From Nocardioides marmotae (GTDB taxonomy: Bacteria > Actinomycetota > Actinomycetes > Propionibacteriales > Nocardioidaceae), in assembly GCF_013177455.1 (NCBI RefSeq), contig NZ_CP053660.1, positions 2,480,001-2,544,000 of the forward strand: DNA of 64,000 nucleotides, in the 5' to 3' direction. The translations under genes were made by a program, and so were the position numbers. Under the pieces are notes generated by a model, which did no database searches, was not told where the DNA came from, and worked only from the letters and a program-made list of their open reading frames with translations. Shown here in pieces: positions 28,427 through 39,592 of this stretch; within the stretch, counting starts at the first letter, position 1, and every line of letters starts with the position of its first letter.

Positions 28427-30628
28427 GTGAGCTCGATCCTGAGGACCCGGCCAGCGAGGGCGCTGAGCGTCGCCGTCGCGCTGGCCCTGACCAGCGTGCT
28501 CCTGGTGGTGGGAGGCCCGGCGCAGGCGGAGCCGATCCTCGGCGGCGAGCCCACGCGGGCGCCGCGCGGGACCTTCACCGAGCTGCAGGTCCTGCCCATC
28601 ACCGGGGAGCGGGGCCGGACGGGCGTCAACGCCTTCGATGCCCCGGCCGGTTTCAACCCGCTCGACGGATATCCCGACGCGGTGCCCGCCGGGTCGACGC
28701 CCAACCAGATCTCCTACATGGGGCTCATCCCGGCGCGCGACGACGAGGGGAACACGGCCCTGACCTACTGCATCGACCTGTTGACCTCCACCGAGACAGG
28801 CGTCACCTACGAGCGTGGCGACTGGACCGAGGCCAACGTGCCCAACCTCCCCTACGTCGGCTACATCCTGGAGAACTACCACCCGACCCAGCCGCAGCCC
28901 GCGGACGTCCCCGACAACGTCAAGGCCGCTGCGGTGCAGGCCGCGATCTGGTTCTTCAGCGACAACCTGGTGCTCGACCCGACGCAGGAGCCGCAGCTCT
29001 ACCAGCTCACCTCGGCCATCGTCGCCGACGCCCTCGAGAACGGGCCGGCCCGTGAGCCCGCACCGCCGGCGCTGAGCGTCTCACCGACGTCCGCGTCGGT
29101 CCCGACGACCGGCGAGCTGGTCGGTCCGTTCACGGTCACCGCCGACGGCCCCTCGACGCTGCGCATCCAAGGGGAGGTGGAGGTCTTCAGCGACGCCGCG
29201 GGCACCCAGCAGCTGGCGGCAGGAGACACGGTCCCCGCCGGCGCCAGGCTGTGGGTGCGCACGACCAGCTCGGAGACTCCCCAGGGCTTCGCCCTGCAAC
29301 GTGAGCTGTCGGTCCCGGAGAGCACGGTCTACCTCTACGACGGCAACGATCCCGACCGGCAGAGGGCCCAGAAGCTGATCCTCGCGCAGACGACCCGGCT
29401 CGACGTCGTGGCCGGGGTGCGGCTCACGCCGTACGCCGCCGGCGGCATCGCCGTCACGAAGAGGATCCGGGGCGCGGGCGCCGGGCTGCAGGGCCCGGTG
29501 GTCATCCGCGTCGTGTGCACCCCCGCCGAGGGGGGTACGCCGGTCGAGCGGCGGGTCAGGATCCCGGCCCGCACCGGTGCGGGCTCCCGGACCGTCACGC
29601 TCACCGGGCTGCCCGCCGAGGCCACCTGCACGATCACCGAGCCACGCACCGGCCAGAACCGCCGGGTCGAGCTCACCGCGAGCTCCATCGAGCCGGGGAA
29701 CGTGACGGTCGTCCAGGACGAGGTCACTCCCGTGGCGACCAGCAACACCTACGCGGCCCGGCCGGACATCCGGAGCCGCACCTCCGACAAACGGGTCAGG
29801 CCAGGACGCCCCTTCCACGACCGGGTCCGCCTGACCGGGCTCGCGCCGGGGACGACGGTGCCGGCCACGGCCCGTCTCTACGGCCCCTTCACCTCTCTGG
29901 CCGCGGCGACCTGCCGGCCCGAGAACCTGGCGCGCACCGTCACCTGGCGCGCAGGCCCCGGCTGGACCCGGACGCCGGCGGTCCGGGTGCGCGCCCCTGG
30001 CGTCTACACCTGGGTCGTCAGCACCGAACGGACCGCGGCGAACACCGCCACGAGAACGCGGTGCGGCGTGCCCGCAGAGACCACGACGGTCGCGAAGCCG
30101 TCGTACCCGGCACCGGAGGTCCCCGGCGGGTTCTCCGGCACCCTGCCCCGCTCGGACGGCGGGCCCACGCGCACCGCCCCGACGCTCATCCGCGCCCCGG
30201 GGATCGGCCTGCGGGCGAGCGTCGTGCCCACCGTGATCCGGGGCCGCCGGATGCTCCTGCCCGCGAACGTCGGCGCGACCGCCTGGCTGCGCCGGTCGGC
30301 AGCGCCCGGTGACCGGATCGGCGCAACCGTGGTCGCCGGTCACGTCTCGGACCGCCACGACCGGCCCGGTGCACTGTGGGGCCTGAGCCGCGCCAAGAAG
30401 GGTCAGGTCGTCACCGTGTCCCGGCGCGGCACGACCCACCGGTACCAGGTGAGCAGCACCGCCCGGTTCCAGCGGACAGGACGCCTGCCGCACCGGTTCT
30501 TCACCACCACCGGGGCGCACCGCCTGGTGCTCATCAGCTGCACCGGCCGGGTCGTCTACGCCAACGGACACTTCCACTACACCAAGTACCAGGTCGTGGT
30601 CGCCACGCCCGTCGGCCGGAAGGGCTGA
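28427..30628 (+). CDS. Secreted thioester-domain adhesin fused to a class E/F-like sortase domain
   Basis: A 733-residue exported protein with a signal peptide (cleavage likely after PAQA at 34). Residues 50-205 look like a TQXA thioester domain: Cys115 in LTYCIDL and Gln171 in AVQAAIWFFSDN would form the internal thioester that binds host or surface nucleophiles. Residues 210-335 are a companion beta domain ending QKLILAQ. Residues 336-440 resemble DUF5979 (GGIAVTKRIRGAGAGLQGPV). Residues 445-555 resemble the Ig-like domains of surface adhesins. Residues 585-733 match the class E/F sortase fold with VVAGHV (His639) and LVLISC (Cys705). The usual catalytic Arg after the Cys is unclear (Arg708 or none). 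GTG 28427 has GGGAGG 8 nt upstream. There is no LPXTG tail. Confidence 0.85.
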   Translation: MSSILRTRPARALSVAVALALTSVLLVVGGPAQAEPILGGEPTRAPRGTFTELQVLPITGERGRTGVNAFDAPAGFNPLDGYPDAVPAGSTPNQISYMGLIPARDDEGNTALTYCIDLLTSTETGVTYERGDWTEANVPNLPYVGYILENYHPTQPQPADVPDNVKAAAVQAAIWFFSDNLVLDPTQEPQLYQLTSAIVADALENGPAREPAPPALSVSPTSASVPTTGELVGPFTVTADGPSTLRIQGEVEVFSDAAGTQQLAAGDTVPAGARLWVRTTSSETPQGFALQRELSVPESTVYLYDGNDPDRQRAQKLILAQTTRLDVVAGVRLTPYAAGGIAVTKRIRGAGAGLQGPVVIRVVCTPAEGGTPVERRVRIPARTGAGSRTVTLTGLPAEATCTITEPRTGQNRRVELTASSIEPGNVTVVQDEVTPVATSNTYAARPDIRSRTSDKRVRPGRPFHDRVRLTGLAPGTTVPATARLYGPFTSLAAATCRPENLARTVTWRAGPGWTRTPAVRVRAPGVYTWVVSTERTAANTATRTRCGVPAETTTVAKPSYPAPEVPGGFSGTLPRSDGGPTRTAPTLIRAPGIGLRASVVPTVIRGRRMLLPANVGATAWLRRSAAPGDRIGATVVAGHVSDRHDRPGALWGLSRAKKGQVVTVSRRGTTHRYQVSSTARFQRTGRLPHRFFTTTGAHRLVLISCTGRVVYANGHFHYTKYQVVVATPVGRKG

Positions 30629-30644
30629 GCCGGAGAACCGTCTC

Positions 30645-30676
30645 TCGGGCGGCCGACGGAACCGTCGGCCGCCCGA
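30645..30676. terminator. Bidirectional stem-loop between convergent genes
   Basis: TCGGGCGGCCGACGG and CCGTCGGCCGCCCGA form a perfect 15-bp stem with a 2-nt centre, located 16 bp after the adhesin-sortase stop and 7 bp before the LLM gene stop. It can serve both strands. No T-tract. Confidence 0.75.
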
Positions 30677-30683
30677 GCGTCGC

Positions 30684-31673
30684 TCAGGCCACGACCTCGG
30701 CGACGGCCTCCGCGGCGAGCTCCACCGAGCGCAGCCGAGCCTCGACCGACGGGGCCTGGTGGGCGGTGATCAGCTCGTCGGCGCCGACCCGCTCGGCGAA
30801 CGCGCGCAGGTAGGCGCCGACCTCTGCCGGCGTGCCCAGCGCGGTGTAGGTCAGCATCGAGTCGACGTGGGTCGCCGCGCCGCGGCGCAGCAGCACGTCG
30901 GCCTCGAGGTCGGAGAGGTCCTGGCCGTTGCCGAAGAGGTTGACCGCGAGGCTGCGGCGCACCTTCTCGTGGTTCTCCCGGGCCTCGGCGGCCGTGTCGG
31001 CCGCGACGACGTTCACGCCGGCGATGACGTACGGCGCGTCGAGCTGGGCCGAGGGCAGGAACTCGCGGCGGTAGGCCTCGACGGCCGACTCGAGGGCCTG
31101 GGGCGCGAAGTGGCTGGCGAAGGCGTAGGGCAGGCCCAGCTGCGCGGCGAGGTGGGCGCCGAACATCGAGGAGCCGAGGATGAACAGCGGCACGTGCGAG
31201 CCGCGGCCCGGGACGGCCTGCACCCCCGGGACGCGGGACTCACCGGCCAGGTAGGCCTGGAGCTCCAGCACGTCCTCGGGGAAGCGCTCGGAGGAGCGCG
31301 GGTCGCGGCGCAGCGCGTACATCGTGTTCTGGTCCGAGCCGGGCGCGCGCCCGAGACCGAGGTCGATGCGCCCGGGGTACATCGCCTCGAGCGTGCCGAA
31401 CTGCTCGGCGATCGTCAGCGGGGCGTGGTTGGGCAGCATCACGCCGCCCGCGCCGAGCCGGATCGTGGAGGTGTGCGCGCCCACGTGGGCGATGAGCACG
31501 CTGGTGGCAGAGGAGGCGATCCGCGGCATGTTGTGGTGCTCGGCGTACCAGACCCGCTCATAACCCCGCTCCTCGGCGCGACGGGCGAGCGCGACGCTCG
31601 CGGCGATGCTGCTGGAGACGGTCTCCCCGTCGGCGATGGGAGCGAGGTCGAGGACGGAGAGCCGGAAGGTCAT
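30684..31673 (-). CDS. LLM-class flavin-dependent oxidoreductase (luciferase-like monooxygenase)
   Basis: A 329-residue TIM-barrel flavoprotein of the bacterial luciferase superfamily, YhbW-type subgroup. Typical signs are [18 protein letters not shown] at the start, [54 protein letters not shown] and [20 protein letters not shown]. Such proteins use FMN or F420 with many substrates, so the reaction cannot be named. ATG 31673 is chosen because [12 protein letters not shown] is the standard start. It follows hrpB by 14 bp and is the last gene of the pyrR-pyrB-pyrC-hrpB-LLM run. A link with pyrimidine metabolism (RutA-like) is not supported by the sequence details I can see. Confidence 0.92.
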   Translation of the reverse strand: MTFRLSVLDLAPIADGETVSSSIAASVALARRAEERGYERVWYAEHHNMPRIASSATSVLIAHVGAHTSTIRLGAGGVMLPNHAPLTIAEQFGTLEAMYPGRIDLGLGRAPGSDQNTMYALRRDPRSSERFPEDVLELQAYLAGESRVPGVQAVPGRGSHVPLFILGSSMFGAHLAAQLGLPYAFASHFAPQALESAVEAYRREFLPSAQLDAPYVIAGVNVVAADTAAEARENHEKVRRSLAVNLFGNGQDLSDLEADVLLRRGAATHVDSMLTYTALGTPAEVGAYLRAFAERVGADELITAHQAPSVEARLRSVELAAEAVAEVVA

Positions 31674-31687
31674 GTCCTGCCGAACGC

Positions 31688-34210
31688 CTAGGTGGCCCGG
31701 TTCCTTCCCGTCCCCCGGCCCGGCCCCCGGCCCGTCCCCCGGGTCGGCGGCGCGGTCCACGGGTCCTCGGGCCAGGCGTGCTTGGGGTAGCGGCCGCGGA
31801 GCTCGGCGCGCACCTGCGGGTAGGCGTTCTCCCAGAAGGACGCGAGGTCGGCGGTGACCGCGACCGGGCGGCGCGCCGGGGAGAGCAGGTGCAGCAGCAC
31901 CGGGACGCGCCCGTCGGCCACGCGCGGCGTGGCGGCCCAGCCGAAGGTCTCCTGGAGCCGGACGGCCAGCACGGGCTGCTCACCGGAGTAGTCGACGCGC
32001 ACGCTCGACCCGCTGGGCACCGCCAGCCGCTCGGGCGCGAGCTCGTCGAGCCGCCCGGCCTCCGGCCACGGCAGGAGCCGGCGCAGCGCGGCCAGCACGT
32101 CGATGCGCCGCAGGTCGCGGGTCCCGCGGACGCGGGCCAGCTCGGGCCCCAGCCAGGTCTCCACCTCGGCGGTCAGCCTCGCGTCGGAGACCGACGGCCA
32201 CGGCGGGCCGAAGGTCCGGTGGAGGAAGTCGAGCCGCTCGCGCAGCGACCGCGCCGCGTCGGTCCACGGCAGCACCGCGAGCCCCTCCTGCCGCAGGCCC
32301 TCGCGCACGGCGGCGGCGACCCCGGCGACCGGCGGCTCGGCCAGCGGCACCGAGGCCAGCTCGACGGCTCCCAGCCGGGTGACCCGCCGGGCCACGACCC
32401 GGCCCTCGGCCCAGGTGACCTCGTCCTCCTCGCGCCAGCGGGCCGCGGCCGCCTCCAGGGCGAGGTCCTCGTCGACCGGGGCCGCCGAGCGGATCGTCGC
32501 GTCCCGCTCCCCCGGCCTGCGGTCGACGTCGGCGACGGCCAGCCACGGGGTCCCGGCGAGCGCGGAGCCGCGGGGCAGCACCGCGCCGGTGCCGCCGACC
32601 ATGAGGTACGCCGCCGAGCCGGGCCGGCTCCGGGCGACCCGGTCGGGGTGGGCCAGGGCCGCGACGGCGCCGACTGCGAGGTCGTCGGTCAGCCGCTCCC
32701 GCGCTCCCCCGCCTGCTCCCTCCCCTGCGACGTGGGCCCGCAGGTCGGCGACCGACCGGCGCCACGCGGCCGGCCGCTCCCGGCGCGCCTGCCGGAGCGC
32801 GGCGACCAGGTCGCCTCCGGGCGACCGGACGTCCTCGGCGAGCAGCGCGACGACCTCGGCGGCGCGGTCGGGGCCGACCAGCGCCGCGCCGTCCAGGAGC
32901 GCGCGGGCCAGGCGCGGGTCGGCCGGCACCCGCGCGATCGCCCGGCCGCGGTCGGTCACGGCGCCGTCGTCGTCGACCGCGCCGAGGTCGGCCAGCGTGC
33001 GGCGCGCGGTGGCCATCGCGGCCGCCGGCGGCGGGTCGAGCAGAGCCAGGCCGGCCCCGTCCGGGCTGCCCCAGACCGCGAGCTCGAGGGCGAACCCGGT
33101 CAGGTCGGCGACCGCGACCTCGGGCTCGGGGTGGGCGGCCAGGTGGGCGTGCTCGGCCTCCGACCAGCAGCGGTACGCCGCGCCCGGGCCCTCGCGGCCG
33201 GCCCGGCCGGCCCGCTGCTCGGCCGCGGCACGGCTGACCCGGGTGGTCACCAGCCCCGCCAGGCCGCGGCGGTGGTCGGTGCGCGGCTGCCGGACCAGCC
33301 CGGCGTCGACGACGGTGCGCACGCCCGGGACGGTCAGCGAGGACTCGGCGACCGCGGTCGACACCACGACCCGGCGGCGTACCCCCGGGGTGAGGGCGCG
33401 GTCCTGCTCGGCGGCGGTGAGCCGGCCGTGCAGCGGGAGGACGTCGGCGCCGACGTCCGCGAGCCGGCGGGCGACCCCACCGACCTCGGCGACGCCGGGC
33501 AGGAAGGCCAGCACGTCGCCGTCGCGCTCGGTGAGCGCGCGGCGCACGGTCGCGGCGACGTGGTCGAGGAAGGCCGGGGTGACGCCGCGGTCGTCGGTGC
33601 GCAGGACGCCGGGCGGCAGCGGGGCGTGGACGACCTCGACGGGGTGCAGGGCGCCGGGGACCTCCACCACCGGGACGGGCGGGCTGCCCAGGAGCGCGGC
33701 GGTGCGTTCGGCCTCCACGGTCGCGGACATGGCCACGAGGCGCAGGTCCTCGCGCAGGTGGGCGCGGACGTCGACGAGCAGCGCCAGCAGCAGGTCGGCG
33801 TCGAGGGCCCGCTCGTGCACCTCGTCGACGACGACCGCGGCGACCCCCGGCAGGTCGGGGTCGCGCTGCAGGCGGCGCAGCAGCACGCCGGTGGTGACCA
33901 TCTCGACCCGGGTGGCGGCCGAGGAGCGGCGGTCCCCGCGCACGGCGTACCCCACCGTGCGGCCCACGGGCTCCCCCAGCAGGTCCGCGAGCCGGCGCGC
34001 CGCGGCCCGGGCGGCGATCCGGCGGGGCTGGGTGACGACGACCCGACCGCCGCCGAACTCATCTGCGAGCTCGGCGACGGCCGGGGGGACGAGCGTCGTC
34101 TTGCCGCTGCCCGGGGGCGCCCACAGCACGGCCGCGGAGCGCTCCCGGAGCGCGGTCGTCAGCGCCGGCAGGCCGGCGCGGACGGGGAGGTCGACCTCAG
34201 ACCAGTGCAC
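31688..34210 (-). CDS. hrpB: HrpB-type ATP-dependent RNA helicase
   Basis: DEAH-box helicase of the HrpB family, 840 residues, a usual length. The core is complete: Walker [13 protein letters not shown] near residue 32, [17 protein letters not shown], Walker [18 protein letters not shown] (DEVH), motif III MSATVE, and the C-terminal RecA half with [14 protein letters not shown] and [12 protein letters not shown]. The HrpB-specific C-terminal region follows, ending [28 protein letters not shown] sequence split over residues 775-800 and a basic Gly/Arg tail. GTG 34210 lies 14 bp inside the pyrC end, so it is translated from the pyr mRNA. Its cellular role in bacteria is poorly known; association with pyrC has no obvious functional reason. 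Confidence 0.94.
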   Translation of the reverse strand: MHWSEVDLPVRAGLPALTTALRERSAAVLWAPPGSGKTTLVPPAVAELADEFGGGRVVVTQPRRIAARAAARRLADLLGEPVGRTVGYAVRGDRRSSAATRVEMVTTGVLLRRLQRDPDLPGVAAVVVDEVHERALDADLLLALLVDVRAHLREDLRLVAMSATVEAERTAALLGSPPVPVVEVPGALHPVEVVHAPLPPGVLRTDDRGVTPAFLDHVAATVRRALTERDGDVLAFLPGVAEVGGVARRLADVGADVLPLHGRLTAAEQDRALTPGVRRRVVVSTAVAESSLTVPGVRTVVDAGLVRQPRTDHRRGLAGLVTTRVSRAAAEQRAGRAGREGPGAAYRCWSEAEHAHLAAHPEPEVAVADLTGFALELAVWGSPDGAGLALLDPPPAAAMATARRTLADLGAVDDDGAVTDRGRAIARVPADPRLARALLDGAALVGPDRAAEVVALLAEDVRSPGGDLVAALRQARRERPAAWRRSVADLRAHVAGEGAGGGARERLTDDLAVGAVAALAHPDRVARSRPGSAAYLMVGGTGAVLPRGSALAGTPWLAVADVDRRPGERDATIRSAAPVDEDLALEAAAARWREEDEVTWAEGRVVARRVTRLGAVELASVPLAEPPVAGVAAAVREGLRQEGLAVLPWTDAARSLRERLDFLHRTFGPPWPSVSDARLTAEVETWLGPELARVRGTRDLRRIDVLAALRRLLPWPEAGRLDELAPERLAVPSGSSVRVDYSGEQPVLAVRLQETFGWAATPRVADGRVPVLLHLLSPARRPVAVTADLASFWENAYPQVRAELRGRYPKHAWPEDPWTAPPTRGTGRGPGRGTGRNRAT

Positions 34211-35483
34211 CGGCGAGGACCGTCGGCCGCCCGCGCAGGAAGGTGGCGACGACGCGGCCGGGCAGCTCCATGCCGCGGTACGGCGTGTTGCGGCTCAGGC
34301 TCGCCGACTCCGCGGGGTCGACGGGCCGGCGCACGGCGGGGTCGTAGAGCACGACGTTCGCCGGGGAGCCGGCCTCGAGCGGCTGGCCGTGGTCGGCGAC
34401 GCGGCCGATCCGCGCCGGCGCGTACGACATCCGCTCGGCGACGCCGGCCCAGTCGAGCAGGCCGGGGTCGACCATCGTCTCCTGCACGATCGACAACGCG
34501 GTCTCCAGGCCGAGCATGCCGAAGGCGGCGGCCGCCCACTCGCAGTCCTTGTCCTCGTGCGGGTGCGGCGCGTGGTCGGTGGCGACGATGTCGATCGTGC
34601 CGTCGGCCAGGCCGGCGCGCAGCGCCTCGACGTCGGCGCGGGTGCGCAGCGGCGGGTTGACCTTGTAGATCGGGTCGTAGGTCGCCGCGAGCTCGTCGGT
34701 GAGGATGAGGTGGTGGGGGCAGACCTCCGCGGTGACGTCGACCCCGCGGGCCTTGGCCTCGCGGACGATCTGCACCGAGCCGGCGGTCGAGACGTGGCAC
34801 ACGTGCAGCCGGGAGCCGACGTGCTCGGCGAGCAGGCAGTCGCGGGCGATGATCGCCTCCTCGGCGACCGCCGGCCAGCCGGTGAGGCCGAGCCGGCCGG
34901 AGAGCTCGCCCTCGTTCATCTGGGCGCCCTCGGTGAGCCGCGGCTCCTGGGCGTGCTGGGCCACGACGCCGTCGAAGGCCTTGACGTACTCCAGCGCCCG
35001 GCGCATGAGCACCGCGTCGGAGACGCACTTGCCGTCGTCGGAGAAGACGCGGACCCGTGCGGCGGAGTCGGCCATCGCGCCGAGCTCGGCGAGCCGCTCA
35101 CCCTGGAGCCCGACGGTGACCGCGCCGACCGGGTAGACGTCGCAGAAGCCGGCCTCGCGGCCCAGCCGCCAGACCTGCTCGACGACGCCCGCGGTGTCGG
35201 CGACGGGCTCGGTGTTGGCCATCGCGTGCACGGCGGTGAAGCCGCCGCGCGCCGCGGCGCGGGTGCCGGACTCGACGGTCTCGGCGTCCTCGCGGCCCGG
35301 CTCGCGCAGGTGGGTGTGCAGGTCGACCAGGCCCGGCAGGGCCACCAGGCCGGTCGCGTCGACCTCCTCGGCGCCGTCGGCGTCCAGGCCGCTGCCGACC
35401 TCGGCCACGACGCCGTCGCGGAGCAGCAGGTCGGTCGGCTCGCCGCCCAGGACCGAGGCGTTGCGGATCAGGTAGGTGCTCAT
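34197..35483 (-). CDS. pyrC: Dihydroorotase
   Basis: Closes carbamoyl aspartate to dihydroorotate; a zinc amidohydrolase of class I. The 428-residue product shows the metal-site motifs DLHTHLREPG, HVCHVSTAGSV, CPHHLILTDE and ATDHAPH, plus NPPLRTRADVEAL and the C-terminal SRNTPYRGMELPGRV. ATG 35483 (MSTYLIRNASVLGGE) is the family start. The gap to pyrB is 76 bp and contains a strong stem-loop at 35541-35563. The gene end overlaps hrpB by 14 bp. Confidence 0.97.
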   Translation of the reverse strand: MSTYLIRNASVLGGEPTDLLLRDGVVAEVGSGLDADGAEEVDATGLVALPGLVDLHTHLREPGREDAETVESGTRAAARGGFTAVHAMANTEPVADTAGVVEQVWRLGREAGFCDVYPVGAVTVGLQGERLAELGAMADSAARVRVFSDDGKCVSDAVLMRRALEYVKAFDGVVAQHAQEPRLTEGAQMNEGELSGRLGLTGWPAVAEEAIIARDCLLAEHVGSRLHVCHVSTAGSVQIVREAKARGVDVTAEVCPHHLILTDELAATYDPIYKVNPPLRTRADVEALRAGLADGTIDIVATDHAPHPHEDKDCEWAAAAFGMLGLETALSIVQETMVDPGLLDWAGVAERMSYAPARIGRVADHGQPLEAGSPANVVLYDPAVRRPVDPAESASLSRNTPYRGMELPGRVVATFLRGRPTVLAGALV

Positions 35484-35540
35484 GCGCGTACTCGCTTCGC
35501 TCCGTGCGCGCCTGAGGCACAGGGCGCGCAGCATTGATGG

Positions 35541-35559
35541 GTGAGCTCGCTTCGCGAGC

Positions 35560-35563
<4 letters not shown>
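35541..35563 (-). terminator. Stem-loop at the pyrB stop codon
   Basis: GTGAGCTCGC and GCGAGCTCAC (35541-35550, 35554-35563) with a 3-nt loop make a perfect 10-bp stem that includes the pyrB TGA. It sits between pyrB and pyrC and could damp read-through or stabilise the upstream message. No T-tract. Confidence 0.5.
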
Positions 35564-37335
<1,772 letters not shown>

Positions 37336-37362
37336 CGTCGAGCGGGCCGGTCCGCTTCCCGG

Positions 37363-38376
37363 TCACTCCTCGGCGATCCGCAGCAGCACCTTGCCGACCG
37401 TCCCGGCCTCGACCGCGTCGTGCGCGGCGGCCGTCTCCTCCAGCGGCAGGTGGTGCAGCGGGACGCCGGCCTCCTCGCCGACCGCGAAGGCGCCGTCGGT
37501 GAGCGCGGCGGTGATGTCCTCGGTCGCCGCCCGCAGCAGGTCCTCGCCGAGGGTGTAGAGCAGGACGAACTGGTAGCGCAGGTTCTTGGAGAAGGTCTCC
37601 CGCACCGGGATCGAGAACTCGTCGCCGCCGTTGTTGGCGTAGATCGCGATCGTGCCGCGGACCCGCGCCACCGCGCGGTCGAGGTCGTTGTTCTGCGCGG
37701 GGGCGACCTCGACGACGAGGTCGACACCGTCCGGCGCGACCGCGCGGACCTCCGCGGCCGGGTCGCCGACGCGGTAGTTCACCGTGTGGTGGGCGCCCGC
37801 CGCCGTCGCGAGCGCGGCCTTCTCCGCGCTGCTGACCGTGGTCACGACGGTCGCACCCGCCCACCGGGCGAGCTGGATCGCGGCGTTGCCGACCGCGCCC
37901 GCTCCCCCGGCCACCAGGACGGTGCGGCCCGCGAGCGCCCCGGGGGCGAGCCGGTCGACGTCCTCGCCGCTGGTCAGGGCGCGGTGCGCGGTCACGGCGG
38001 GCACGCCCAGCGCCGCGCCGACGTCGTACGACGCCCCGGCCGGGAGGTGCACCACGCGCGTCGTGGGCAGGACGACCTGCTCCGCGGCGGTGCCGTGGGC
38101 GCGGCCGTGCTGGGCGAGGAGCACCCAGACCCGGTCCCCCACGACGAACCCCTCGGCCCCGGGGCCGACCGCGTCGACCACGCCGGCGCCGTCCTGGCCG
38201 GGCGTGACCTCGTCGTACCCGCTCATCATCCCGGCGCGGAACTTCCAGTCCGTCGGGTTGACCCCGGCCCGCAGGAGCCGCACCCGGACCTCGCCGGGCC
38301 CCGGCTCCGGGACCTCCCGGTCGACCACCTCCAGCACGCTCGACGGACCGGTCTGGCGGTAGACGACTGCTCGCAC
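37363..38376 (-). CDS. NADPH:quinone reductase-like zinc-independent MDR oxidoreductase
   Basis: Medium-chain dehydrogenase/reductase of the quinone oxidoreductase subgroup, 337 residues. It has the N-terminal GroES-like domain (VVYRQTGPSSVLEVVDREVP, RAGVNPTDWKFRAGM) and a Rossmann domain with VLVAGGAGAVGNAAIQLARW, followed by VTTVSSAEKAALATAAGAHH. The catalytic and structural zinc cysteines of alcohol dehydrogenases are absent, as expected for this subgroup. Substrate unknown. GTG 38376 gives the standard start (MRAVVYRQTG). It is divergent from the PPOX gene with 65 bp between the starts and has its own transcription unit. Confidence 0.93.
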   Translation of the reverse strand: MRAVVYRQTGPSSVLEVVDREVPEPGPGEVRVRLLRAGVNPTDWKFRAGMMSGYDEVTPGQDGAGVVDAVGPGAEGFVVGDRVWVLLAQHGRAHGTAAEQVVLPTTRVVHLPAGASYDVGAALGVPAVTAHRALTSGEDVDRLAPGALAGRTVLVAGGAGAVGNAAIQLARWAGATVVTTVSSAEKAALATAAGAHHTVNYRVGDPAAEVRAVAPDGVDLVVEVAPAQNNDLDRAVARVRGTIAIYANNGGDEFSIPVRETFSKNLRYQFVLLYTLGEDLLRAATEDITAALTDGAFAVGEEAGVPLHHLPLEETAAAHDAVEAGTVGKVLLRIAEE

Positions 38377-38441
38377 GGGGTTGCCCCTTCCGGGCTGGGT
38401 AATGGGAACGTCCATCGTCCAACCTGCCACCAGGAGGATCC

Positions 38442-38849
38442 ATGCCCGACCTGCCGTTCCCCGACGACGTCCGTGCGCTGCTGCGCAAGCCGAACCCGGC
38501 TGTCGTCACCACCCTGCGCTCGGACGGGAGCCCGGTCTCGGTGGCGACGTGGTACCTCCTCGAGGACGACGACCGCGTCCTGCTGAACATGGACGCCACC
38601 CGGGTGCGGCTGCGGCACCTGCGCCGCGACCCGCGCGTCTCGCTGACCATCCTCGACGAGGGGAACTGGTACACCCACGTCTCGCTCGTCGGCCGGGTCA
38701 CCGAGATGCGCGACGACGAGGGGTTGGTCGACATCGACCGGTGCAGCACCCACTACAGCGGCCGGCCCTACCCCGACCGCGAGTCGCCCCGCGTCAGCGC
38801 GTGGATGAGCATCGACCGCTGGCACGGATGGGGTGCCGCCAAGGCCTGA
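38442..38849 (+). CDS. PPOX-class (F420-dependent type) flavin/deazaflavin oxidoreductase
   Basis: A 135-residue split-barrel protein of the pyridoxamine-5'-phosphate-oxidase-like superfamily, of the short actinobacterial type that commonly uses F420. Visible features are LRKPNPAVVTTLRSDGSPVSVATWYLLED split across residues 15-43, VLLNMDATRVRLRHLRRDPR, and VSLTILDEGNWYTHVSLVGRV. The end SIDRWHGW is typical of this class. ATG 38442 has a very good AGGAGG 5 nt upstream. The reaction and cofactor cannot be fixed from sequence. It is a single-gene unit, convergent with the gene at 39056. Confidence 0.9.
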   Translation: MPDLPFPDDVRALLRKPNPAVVTTLRSDGSPVSVATWYLLEDDDRVLLNMDATRVRLRHLRRDPRVSLTILDEGNWYTHVSLVGRVTEMRDDEGLVDIDRCSTHYSGRPYPDRESPRVSAWMSIDRWHGWGAAKA

Positions 38850-38892
38850 GCCCGGTCCGCTGGGGCGCCGTCGGAGGCGGCCGGTGCTGCTT

Positions 38893-39017
38893 CATCAAGG
38901 TATGCAGGAAAACCGTCACGCGGCTGCTCGACGGTTCGGCTGCATACCTTGATGGAACGTCACTTCCCACGCGGAGCTCACCCGGGGAAGTGCGGGTCTG
39001 GCTACATACCTTGATGA
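38893..39017. repeat. Nested inverted repeat CATCAAGGTATGCAG with a third half copy
   Basis: CATCAAGGTATGCAG (38893-38907) faces CTGCATACCTTGATG (38940-38954), a perfect 15-bp pair. Inside it AACCGTC and GACGGTT form a second stem. A further arm, CTACATACCTTGATGAA, follows at 39001-39017. The block fills most of the 206-bp gap between two convergent genes and may work as a terminator. Just after it a 19-bp stretch ending CCGCCGCGCCGTCA is tandemly duplicated at the 3' end of the next gene. Confidence 0.8.
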
Positions 39018-39055
39018 ACAGCCGCCCGCCGCGCCGTCAGCCGCCCGCCGCGCCG

Positions 39056-39520
39056 TCAGCGGCTGGTCGCCCGGAGCGCCCAGACGTGGCCCCAGTCGTC
39101 GCACTCCAGCAGGGCGCGGTCCTCGGAGCGGCCGATCGCGCACACGAGCCAGACCAGGCCCCACAGGCCGCCGGTCAGGATCGTGAAGACGGCGTGGGCG
39201 GCGTGGGAGACCGAGCGCTGGTAGGCGAGCACCGTGCCGTGCGGCCCGGCGTGGACGACCGACGCGCCCTCGTCGAGCACCTGGCGCTCGACCGCGAGGT
39301 CCAGCACGCGCTTGCGCTGGGACTCCGTGATCCGCCGGCCGAGGTCGAACCGGTCGGGGCGGTGCAGGGCGGCCAGGTCGGCGGAGTACGCCGCCGACGC
39401 CCACCGCCGGCCGGTCCACCGGCGCCAGCGCTTGCCGTCCCACCGGTAGTCGCCGGTGGCCGGGCGGGTCGTCAGCAGGTCCGGCGTCCCGGGGCGGGCG
39501 AGGGTGGTGGTCCGAGGCAC
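39056..39520 (-). CDS. Small tryptophan-rich protein with a C-terminal membrane helix
   Basis: Family uncertain. The 154-residue product carries a W/R-rich motif near residues 24-41 (DYRWDGKRWRRWTGRRW) that resembles the DUF2510 type WxWDGxxWxxW motif of actinobacterial membrane-associated proteins. A charged middle part (RRITESQRKRVLDLAVERQ) is followed by a likely membrane segment at about 110-130 (VFTILTGGLWGLVWLVCAIG) and a short tail. GTG 39520 was chosen because nothing earlier in frame is available. It lies 72 bp after the ParA-like gene start region's downstream end, on the same strand, and could be cotranscribed with it. Confidence 0.72.
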   Translation of the reverse strand: MPRTTTLARPGTPDLLTTRPATGDYRWDGKRWRRWTGRRWASAAYSADLAALHRPDRFDLGRRITESQRKRVLDLAVERQVLDEGASVVHAGPHGTVLAYQRSVSHAAHAVFTILTGGLWGLVWLVCAIGRSEDRALLECDDWGHVWALRATSR

Positions 39521-39592
39521 CCGCCCATCATCCCCCGTCCCGCCCGCCCCGGCAGGCGAACCCGCCGGGACGGACGGCGCGGGCGGCCACGG

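Noticed and set aside
30684..31673. RutA-type pyrimidine monooxygenase because the gene lies in the pyr run
   Set aside because: The sequence fits the general YhbW-like LLM subgroup and no other rut gene is present; neighbourhood alone is not enough.
31778..35537. Long plus-strand open frames (960 and 1144 codons) opposite hrpB and pyrC
   Set aside because: Same shadow effect; both cross several real minus-strand genes and have repetitive Arg/Pro/Ser composition.
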